A DNA stretch of 26,243 bases, taken from contig USQO01000023.1 of NCBI GenBank assembly GCA_900556845.1, positions 1 to 26,243 on the forward strand, in the 5' to 3' direction. A program made the position numbers and the translations under genes. This document shows positions 20,521-26,243 of the stretch, one piece after another; the stretch's first letter is position 1, and each line of letters begins with the position of its first letter. The DNA is from an uncultured Bacteroides sp. Its GTDB lineage: Bacteria; Bacteroidota; Bacteroidia; Bacteroidales; Bacteroidaceae. The notes beneath the pieces are model-generated. The model did not search any database, had not been told where the DNA came from, and was given only the letters and a program-made list of their open reading frames with translations.

Positions 20521-22629
20521 ATGAAAAAACTATTGACATTATTGGGCGTATTGGGTATGTCGGTTGCGGCATGGGCGCAGACGCTGAACTCTCCCGACGG
20601 GAATCTGAAGCTGACTTTCGGACTGTCGGCAGAGAAAACTCCTGTTTATTCGCTGGAATATAAGGATAAGCAGGTGGTGAAAGAGAGTAAGATGGGTTTT
20701 ATATTGAAACCGGCCTTGGATTTCAGCAAAAATTTCTCGGTTGTCGATACGGAGTTCTCCGAATCTACATCGACCTGGAATCCGGTGTTGGGACAGTATC
20801 GTGAGATAGAAGACAACCATAAAGAGATGCTGGTCGAGCTGAAGCAGGAAAAAACCGGATGGCTGCTGAACATCCGTTTCCGTTTGTTCGACGATGGACT
20901 GGGTTTCCGTTATGAATTCCCCGTGCAGGGAAATTTACGTCATTTTACGTTGGTCGAAGAGTTGACAGAATTCTGTCTGGCCGGTGACCACAAGGCTTTC
21001 TGGATACCTGCCGACTACGACACCAATGAGTTTCCTATTACGACTTCCAAATTGTCGGAAGTGGCCGGACTGATTGATAAGGTCCGTGAAGAGCCTTTGG
21101 CTGCCAAGGCGCCCACACCGGGACTTGCCGTGCAGACTCCTTTGATGTTGAAGTCGGACGATGGTTTATATATCAATATCCACGAGGCCGCATTGGTGAA
21201 TTATCCGGCTATGTGTCTGAATCTGGATGACAAGAATTTTGTGATGAGTTCTCACCTTACCCCTGATAAAAATGGAAACAAGGGCTTTATCCAGACGGGC
21301 AGCGTTACCCCCTGGAGAACACTGGTGGTGAGTGATGACGCACGCGACATCTTGGCCTCTAGCCTCATTCTGAATCTGAATGAGCCTTGCAAGCTGGAGG
21401 ATACTTCTTGGATTAAACCCACTAAATATGTAGGTGTGTGGTGGGAGTATTTTGTAGGAGGTGGCTCTACCTGGTCGTACACCGATTATCAGGATATAGT
21501 GATTGGACAGACCGACTATACGAAGCTGAAACCGCACGGACATCATGGTGCCAATACGGCTCACGTGAAAGAGTATATTGATTTTGCTGCCGAAAACGGT
21601 ATGGATGCTGTTTTGGTAGAAGGATGGAACGAAGGCTGGGAAGCTAACTTTGCTTATATCAAGGAGTATATATACAGTTTCACCAAACCTTATCCCGATT
21701 TTGATGTGGAAGAATTGCAGCGTTATGCAGCATCAAAGGGCGTAAAAATCATCATGCACCATGAAACAACCTCTTCGGTGGCCGATTATGAACGCCAGTT
21801 GCACGATGCTTTCCGTTTCATGAAAAAATACGGATACGATGCTGTCAAGACAGGTTATGTAGGTCCTATCATTCCACGCAGCGAGTACCATGACGGACAG
21901 TGGATGGTGAATCATTATAATTATGTGGCCAAGACTGCTGCCGACTACAAGATTATGGTGAACTCGCACGAGGCTGTCCGCCCCACGGGTATGTGCCGCA
22001 CATATCCTAACTGGATTGCGCAGGAGTCTGCCCGCGGTACAGAGTTTGAGTCTTTCAACGGGAACAATCCCGACCATACGACCATTCTTCCGTTTACGCG
22101 CCTGATGGGTGGTCCGATGGACTATACTCCGGGTATCTTTGAAGGCGACCTGTCGGTTTATGGTTCGAACAAGGCCAAACTCAGTACGACACTGGTTAAG
22201 CAGCTTGCTCTGTATGTCACGATGTACAGTCCTTTGCAGATGGCAGCCGACCTGATAGAGAACTATAGAAAATATCCGGATGCATTCCAGTTTATCAAGG
22301 ATGTGGCAGCCGACTGGGACAACACCTATATTCTGGAAGCCGAGCCGGGAGATTACATTACGATAGCCCGTAAAGCCAAAGGAGTGAACGAATGGTTTGT
22401 AGGAGGTATAACAGACGAGAACGCACGTGAGGCTGTGATTGACTTTAGTTTCTTGCCTGCCGGTAAAAAGTATGTTGCCACGATTTATGCCGATGGCAAG
22501 AAAGCCGACTGGCGTACCAATCCGAAAGATTATGTTATCACCACCCGGAAAGTTACTTCGAAAACGACGCTGAAACAGCGTCTGGCGCCGAGTGGAGGTG
22601 TGGCAATCAGCATTAAGGAGCTTCCTTGA
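20521..22629 (+). CDS. Secreted GH97 alpha-glucosidase, SusB-like (inverting)
   Basis: GH97 contains calcium-dependent alpha-glucosidases (SusB, inverting) and alpha-galactosidases (retaining). The 702-residue protein has a signal peptide (MKKLLTLLGVLGMSVAAWA), an N-terminal beta-sandwich (about 20-290), a TIM barrel (about 290-600) and a C-terminal beta-sheet domain. Its acidic residues E415 (MHHETTSSV), E484 (NSHEAVRPTG), E502 and E508 (QESARGTEFES) have the same spacing as SusB E439, E508, E526 and E532 as I recall them, so all catalytic and Ca-binding residues appear present. This supports the inverting alpha-glucosidase branch. It differs from the sus operon in lacking susA/C/D neighbours. 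It is followed by a terminator at 22656-22713. Confidence 0.94.
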   Translation: MKKLLTLLGVLGMSVAAWAQTLNSPDGNLKLTFGLSAEKTPVYSLEYKDKQVVKESKMGFILKPALDFSKNFSVVDTEFSESTSTWNPVLGQYREIEDNHKEMLVELKQEKTGWLLNIRFRLFDDGLGFRYEFPVQGNLRHFTLVEELTEFCLAGDHKAFWIPADYDTNEFPITTSKLSEVAGLIDKVREEPLAAKAPTPGLAVQTPLMLKSDDGLYINIHEAALVNYPAMCLNLDDKNFVMSSHLTPDKNGNKGFIQTGSVTPWRTLVVSDDARDILASSLILNLNEPCKLEDTSWIKPTKYVGVWWEYFVGGGSTWSYTDYQDIVIGQTDYTKLKPHGHHGANTAHVKEYIDFAAENGMDAVLVEGWNEGWEANFAYIKEYIYSFTKPYPDFDVEELQRYAASKGVKIIMHHETTSSVADYERQLHDAFRFMKKYGYDAVKTGYVGPIIPRSEYHDGQWMVNHYNYVAKTAADYKIMVNSHEAVRPTGMCRTYPNWIAQESARGTEFESFNGNNPDHTTILPFTRLMGGPMDYTPGIFEGDLSVYGSNKAKLSTTLVKQLALYVTMYSPLQMAADLIENYRKYPDAFQFIKDVAADWDNTYILEAEPGDYITIARKAKGVNEWFVGGITDENAREAVIDFSFLPAGKKYVATIYADGKKADWRTNPKDYVITTRKVTSKTTLKQRLAPSGGVAISIKELP

Positions 22630-22655
22630 TATAGAAAACTTTATTCGATAGCTGA

Positions 22656-22713
22656 AAGTACAGGTGTTTCCTGCTGCGGATATATGTTGCAAGGGGAAAT
22701 ACCTGTATTTTTT
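22656..22713 (+). terminator. Terminator of the Nudix-GH65-GH97 unit
   Basis: TACAGGTGTTTCC (22659-22671) pairs with GGAAATACCTGTA (one G-U pair), with a loop of about 22 bases, and is followed by a T-run (22708-22713). It begins 27 bases after the GH97 stop. Confidence 0.72.
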
Positions 22714-22759
22714 ATTTACGGATTTTTTTGATGAAACAGTAGAAAGAGAGCCGAAAAAT

Positions 22760-22789
22760 TTTGAGTTATTAAATTTCTGCCTATATTTG
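22760..22789 (+). promoter_or_regulatory. Promoter of tRNA-Ala
   Basis: TTTG (22760-22763) and TATATTTG (22782-22789) are 18 bases apart, a near-ideal Bacteroides promoter ending 14 bases before the tRNA. Confidence 0.8.
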
Positions 22790-22803
22790 CGTCCGAAACA
22801 AAT

Positions 22804-22877
22804 GGGGCATTAGCTCATCTGGCTAGAGCGCGACACTGGCAGTGTCGAGGTGACCGGTTCGAGTCCGGTATGCTCCA
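22804..22877 (+). tRNA. tRNA-Ala (anticodon GGC)
   Basis: The 74-base cloverleaf has acceptor GGGGCAT/ATGCTCC with the alanine identity pair G3-U70, anticodon stem CGACA/TGTCG with loop CTGGCAG giving GGC, T arm ACCGG-TTCGAGT-CCGGT, and discriminator A73. CCA is not encoded. Confidence 0.98.
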
Positions 22878-22933
22878 CAACAATAAAAAACGCTGCATTC
22901 GGTTGGGGAATGCAGCGTTTTTTTATTGTTGTG
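22878..22933. terminator. Long bidirectional terminator between tRNA-Ala and nanH
   Basis: A stem of more than 20 pairs with one bulged T (CAACAATAAAAAACGCTGCATTC against its complement, loop GGTTGGG) closes the tRNA on plus and the nan unit on minus. Its outer pairs reach into the last bases of the tRNA. It ends eight bases before the nanH stop codon. Confidence 0.9.
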
Positions 22934-22940
22934 GAAATTA

Positions 22941-24569
22941 TTACTTCTTGATGATATCCGTAAGCTTAATGCTCTGGAAAGTCATGTGGGCAACACTACT
23001 TTCGTACAGGATACCGATGGTTTCCTTGTCAATCATCGTCAGGCAAGAATATCCCCAGTTATAGCCTTCGTCCAGCAAAAGCTGATATTCCTCAGGCCAT
23101 GTATTTCCACCGTCCAGACTGATTTTGATTGTCATATCCTTACGTGCACTGGTAGAATTCGGATTCGAGAAAATAAGCAAGTCTTTTCCCAGAACATTGT
23201 CTTTAGCCGGAACACTGATGAGGCTGGCCATACATACCGGTTCGATGAGGGCTGTGCGTGATGATTCATGCTCTTTCCACGTTTTTCCGAGGTCGGTTGT
23301 GGTATATACCGCACGGCTTCCTCCGCGGTTGTCGCGCATGTTGAGCATCAATACCCCCGGAGAAACTTCTGCCACCTGCGATTCGGTGGTATTGGTACGG
23401 GCATACTGGTGAATTTTCCAGGTTTCGCCACGGTCCTTGCTATACATGATGCCGGCATTGGGAACACGTGTCTTGTCGATAAACTGAATCGGGAATACCA
23501 GTGTACCGTCACTCATGGTTATACCTCTTCCGGGGCCCTGCAGCAGGAAGTACCATTCGGGCAGTTTTACCTGCTCGGTGATATTGATTGGAGCCGACCA
23601 GGTTTTACCGTCGTCGGTACTTTTGGCCAGTACCAACTGTGCCGTGTGGTACATGTCCATTCCCTGATGTGAGCTCCACCATGCACGCTGGTTACCCATG
23701 CCGTGTGTCCAGGCAGCTACAATCCATACGGTATTGGTTTTGGTATCGACCAGAATAGACGGGTCGCCTACACCGTTCTGTGCGGCTGGAAGTCCTCCGG
23801 TTTCACCGAATGAAAGAGGCAGACGCATCTTTTCCCAAGTCTTGCCTCCGTCGGTGCTTCGGCTTAAACCTATGTCAACATGTTCCTGCAGGTCCACACT
23901 GCTGTTGTAGCGCACATCGTATACGCCCAGTAAAGTTCCCTTGTTCGTAGTGACGAGTCCGGGGATTCGGAATGCAGCCGAACCGTCATCTCCTGCGTGG
24001 CGTACACCAATTGCAGTGCGGTGTGCGATATTTTCCGGTGAAACCACTTTCATGGGGGCACTGCTGCCATCTGCCTTGATGTCGGTTATATCGGCCGAAA
24101 CAGTGGTGTGCAGTGAAGCCGACGGTTTCATTTCAATACTAACCCAGAAGAAATTGAATCCGGGGAAAAGCTTCTGTTGCGCTTTCAGTGTAATGCTGTT
24201 GCTCTGTGGCTGTTGGGTGGCTTTCAGGATAGAGTAAGACGGGTTGGCAGCCAGTGTATTGCCAGGCTGGTTGCTGGAAATATATTCTACCGGAGCAAAT
24301 CTTTTTTTGCCTCTGTCCTGCGGAGCTTCCGTACCGCTGTAATACAGTTTGATACTTTTTATTTCAGAAAGCTGCGTGTTTTTGTTTAGTTGCAAGGTTA
24401 CTTCGTCCAACTCTTTTGTTTCAAGCGCATTTACACGCATGTAGAACAGCACGTTGTCTTGTCTTTCAATGAGGATGGGATACTGCGGCTCTTTTACAAA
24501 AATAGTATCCGAAGCGTGAGTAGCCAATGCTCCTAATATGCCTACGGCCAGAGAGAATAGTCTTTTCAT
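22941..24569 (-). CDS. nanH: Exo-alpha-sialidase (NanH), GH33
   Basis: Sialidases release terminal sialic acids from host glycans. The 542-residue protein has a signal peptide (MKRLFSLAVGILGALATHA), an N-terminal beta-rich domain (about 20-180; the BNR-associated or CBM type found in Bacteroides sialidases) and a six-bladed propeller. FRIPGL gives the first carboxylate-binding arginine R201. Five Asp boxes are visible (STDGGKTW, STDDGKTW, SKDRGETW, TTDLGKTW, SLDGGNTW). GYNWGYSCL near the C-terminus probably holds the nucleophilic tyrosine. The ATG at 24569 is used, since 24602 falls inside nanQ and would not open a signal peptide. Length matches Bacteroides NanH (about 544). Confidence 0.96.
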   Translation of the reverse strand: MKRLFSLAVGILGALATHASDTIFVKEPQYPILIERQDNVLFYMRVNALETKELDEVTLQLNKNTQLSEIKSIKLYYSGTEAPQDRGKKRFAPVEYISSNQPGNTLAANPSYSILKATQQPQSNSITLKAQQKLFPGFNFFWVSIEMKPSASLHTTVSADITDIKADGSSAPMKVVSPENIAHRTAIGVRHAGDDGSAAFRIPGLVTTNKGTLLGVYDVRYNSSVDLQEHVDIGLSRSTDGGKTWEKMRLPLSFGETGGLPAAQNGVGDPSILVDTKTNTVWIVAAWTHGMGNQRAWWSSHQGMDMYHTAQLVLAKSTDDGKTWSAPINITEQVKLPEWYFLLQGPGRGITMSDGTLVFPIQFIDKTRVPNAGIMYSKDRGETWKIHQYARTNTTESQVAEVSPGVLMLNMRDNRGGSRAVYTTTDLGKTWKEHESSRTALIEPVCMASLISVPAKDNVLGKDLLIFSNPNSTSARKDMTIKISLDGGNTWPEEYQLLLDEGYNWGYSCLTMIDKETIGILYESSVAHMTFQSIKLTDIIKK

Positions 24570-24582
24570 GATGGTAGTAGAT

Positions 24583-25029
24583 TTAAACTTTAATTTTTCC
24601 AATTAATTTTCTTATTTTTCCTTTTCCTATGATAGGAGCATGAGGGTCTTCCGGAAAAACAATGGCAAATTGTCCCGGAAGCAGGTCTATATAGGTTGTC
24701 GGGCGGTCTGCATACAAGGCACATTCTTTTTCTTCATCATAAGCTTGTACTTCTTGTTCCAGGTCTTCCAGTGCTTTCCAGCCAATGGTTTCCTTGCCTT
24801 CGAGCAGGATGTGCACGTCGATGTACTTTCTGTGTACTTCGAGCACTTGCTGGTCGGCTGTCAGACACGTTGGTTCTGAATTGTTGATGAACAAATTGTC
24901 ACCGTCCAGTTCGATACGCCCGCAGGCGGTGTGCAGCAAGTCGTGACTTTTCACATAGTCGAAGAGTTGCTTCAGGAGTGGATTCAGCTTTTCCACTCTT
25001 TCACTGTTTTGTAAGTTCGATAAAATCAT
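24583..25029 (-). CDS. nanQ: YhcH/YjgK/YiaL family protein (NanQ-type sialic acid anomerase)
   Basis: The 148-residue cupin-fold protein belongs to the YhcH/DUF386 family, whose E. coli member NanQ speeds conversion of sialic-acid anomers in the cytoplasm. The family motif EVHRKYIDVHILLEGKETIGW (about 64-84) carries the likely metal-binding E and H residues; DPHAPI (about 128-133) adds another histidine. There is no signal peptide. It sits between nanM and nanH (43 and 13 bases), so the three genes are probably one transcript. The sialic-acid role is inferred mainly from this context; other YhcH members act on different sugars. Confidence 0.9.
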   Translation of the reverse strand: MILSNLQNSERVEKLNPLLKQLFDYVKSHDLLHTACGRIELDGDNLFINNSEPTCLTADQQVLEVHRKYIDVHILLEGKETIGWKALEDLEQEVQAYDEEKECALYADRPTTYIDLLPGQFAIVFPEDPHAPIIGKGKIRKLIGKIKV

Positions 25030-25071
25030 GTTTAAGTAGTTATTCTATAATTATTGTAGTAAGTTCGTATT

Positions 25072-26151
25072 TCACGGTTGGATTGCATTAATGGGATAAG
25101 TCACAATTTCAGAAGTCCGGATGCCGGGCTTGATTTCACCACAAATCATATACAGCATGTTCTTATGGATAAGCAATACTCCTCCGGCTTTTTCCATACC
25201 TTTCATACCGGGAATTACCTGCCAGGTTTTGGCAGAGGTATTCCAGATGAGTCCGTCGTTGTTGAACCGGTACCATTCCGGCTCATGAGTCAGGTAGTCC
25301 TGACCGGCATTGCCTTCGAGAGCTGCTTTAAATATGGCATAGTTGACTCCTCCTGTAAATAAAACCGCATTGTCATTCAGGGTTACGCCGGCACCTCCGG
25401 TCTGTGTCCGGATATTGCTGTTTTTATCTGTCGGCAGACTGATGGGAGCTTCCCATTTGTGAGTTTGCAGATTATAGGGAAGCATGTCGGCAGAAAGTAT
25501 ACATCCGCTCTGTTTGTCATATTGATAGCCCCCGGCCAGAAAAAGATAACCGGGGAGAGATGTAAGTGCCGGCTGAATGCGGGCAGGTCCCGGATAGTTG
25601 GCTAGCTTTATCCATTTGCCCTTGCCTTGAATCGGGTAGGCATATAAGGCCTGGTCATTATTTCCCTGGTTGCCTCCGCTTATGTATAAAAACTGTCCGT
25701 CTGTCGTAGCGGATGCATTGTCTATGCTTACGGGCAGACGGATACCCTGATGAACAGAGAATAGCTTTGTAAGCGTGTCAAGCCTGATTTCGTATACGTT
25801 TTTTAAGCTGGATTTACTGTTCATCCCTCCCAGACAGTATAATTTATTCCCTGTACTTACCGTTGCTCCATAAGCTACAGGCTCAGGAAGGTCCGGCAAT
25901 TTTATCCACTGTGCATCTGCTTCGGCGGTATTGAGTGCATAACCTTCGGCATAATAAACTTTTGTTCCACCTTGTGCAGCGGGAACATCCGGAAAATTGC
26001 ATCCTCCGTAAACAATCAGCCAGTCACCGATGAATCCGGCAAACGGTGCCGATACACCGTTGGGGTTGGGGTAGGCAGGTATTGTTTGTGCTGTCAGTTG
26101 ATTAAAACAGACAAGGACAAGTAGAAAAAGTATCACTAAAAGTCTATGCAT
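25072..26151 (-). CDS. nanM: Sialic acid mutarotase NanM-like, Kelch-propeller protein
   Basis: NanM converts the alpha anomer of sialic acid released by sialidase to the beta form used by transporters. The 359-residue protein has a signal peptide (about 1-21, MHRLLVILFLLVLVCFNQLTA) and six Kelch-type blades with repeats such as LIVYGGCNF, LYCLGGMNS, LYISGGNQG, LFLAGGYQY and VLFTGGVNY. This pattern fits the cyclically permuted mutarotase family found in Bacteroides nan clusters. It is the first gene of the nanM-nanQ-nanH unit. The only further sequence upstream is about 65 genomic bases, so the permease and aldolase genes, if present, lie beyond the contig end. Confidence 0.9.
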   Translation of the reverse strand: MHRLLVILFLLVLVCFNQLTAQTIPAYPNPNGVSAPFAGFIGDWLIVYGGCNFPDVPAAQGGTKVYYAEGYALNTAEADAQWIKLPDLPEPVAYGATVSTGNKLYCLGGMNSKSSLKNVYEIRLDTLTKLFSVHQGIRLPVSIDNASATTDGQFLYISGGNQGNNDQALYAYPIQGKGKWIKLANYPGPARIQPALTSLPGYLFLAGGYQYDKQSGCILSADMLPYNLQTHKWEAPISLPTDKNSNIRTQTGGAGVTLNDNAVLFTGGVNYAIFKAALEGNAGQDYLTHEPEWYRFNNDGLIWNTSAKTWQVIPGMKGMEKAGGVLLIHKNMLYMICGEIKPGIRTSEIVTYPINAIQP

Positions 26152-26178
26152 ATTTTAAAGGAATGGTTTTGTTTAGGC

Positions 26179-26186
26179 CAAATTTA
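26179..26186 (-). promoter_or_regulatory. Candidate -7 box of the nan unit
   Basis: On minus the bases read TAAATTTG (TAnnTTTG), giving a leader of about 20 bases before the nanM ATG at 26151. No -33 box is visible before the adapter begins at 26217. Confidence 0.45.
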
Positions 26187-26216
26187 TACATAAAAAAGGA
26201 TATATCAGTCTAATTA

Positions 26217-26243
26217 CTGTCTCTTATACACATCTCCGAGCCC
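26217..26243 (-). other. Untrimmed Nextera (Tn5) read-2 adapter
   Basis: CTGTCTCTTATACACATCT (26217-26235) is the reverse-complement Tn5 mosaic end, followed by CCGAGCCC, the start of the read-2 adapter. This is library sequence, not genome. Confidence 0.97.

Noticed and set aside
21733..22692. Long antisense frame (319 codons) inside GH97
   Set aside because: Same reason: it is antisense to a clear GH97 catalytic domain and has no promoter or recognisable features.
169..26151. CRISPR array, prophage, insertion sequence, toxin-antitoxin or known defence genes
   Set aside because: No direct-repeat/spacer pattern, transposase, integrase, terminal repeats or matching families were seen on either strand.

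Overview
The window looks like chromosomal DNA of a gut member of Bacteroidales (Bacteroides/Phocaeicola type). The evidence is repeated TAnnTTTG promoter boxes (the Bacteroides -7 element, several with a TTTG/TTG box 18-20 bases upstream), A-rich rather than Shine-Dalgarno leaders, tRNA genes without encoded CCA, and gene families typical of the group (SusB-like GH97, secreted GH65, NanH/NanM/NanQ, LutABC, RNase Y beside ZapA). Both ends carry untrimmed Nextera/Tn5 adapter sequence (about 1-37 and 26217-26243), so genomic sequence spans roughly 38-26216 and the contig ends there for technical reasons.

Layout from left to right. (1) Cell division and RNA decay on the minus strand: a coiled-coil ZapB-like gene, zapA, then rny, with terminators after zapA and rny. 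(2) Plus-strand queD-queE (7-deazaguanine synthesis), then tRNA-Trp(CCA) on minus. (3) Minus-strand housekeeping and unknown genes: a uracil-DNA-glycosylase-family protein, a conserved protein of unknown function, an alanine/glycine:cation symporter, an AlbA_2-domain protein, and a two-gene unit of dsbD followed by an L-cysteine-desulfidase-family gene. (4) tRNA-Ser(UGA) on plus, followed by a run of small accessory genes: a methyltransferase (plus), then on minus a helical-repeat protein, a TfoX-GNAT fusion, a small membrane protein and a secreted protein of unknown function. (5) lutABC (lactate oxidation) on minus. (6) A plus-strand carbohydrate unit: Nudix hydrolase, secreted GH65 and secreted SusB-like GH97, closed by a terminator. 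(7) tRNA-Ala(GGC) on plus, sharing a long bidirectional terminator with (8) a minus-strand sialic-acid unit, nanM-nanQ-nanH.

Functionally, the right third reads as glycan foraging: GH65 and GH97 both attack alpha-glucosides in the periplasm, while NanH releases sialic acid and NanM/NanQ convert its anomers. Neither cluster has a SusC/SusD pair inside the window. LutABC adds lactate oxidation. DsbD with the cysteine desulfidase suggests linked thiol/sulfur handling.

No CRISPR array, prophage, transposase, toxin-antitoxin pair or recognisable defence system is visible, and I found no convincing evidence for an undescribed multi-gene system. The best leads are the secreted unknown protein at 13520-14767, the TfoX-GNAT fusion, the hydrolase-type GH65 paired with GH97, and a candidate leaderless AlbA_2 gene.
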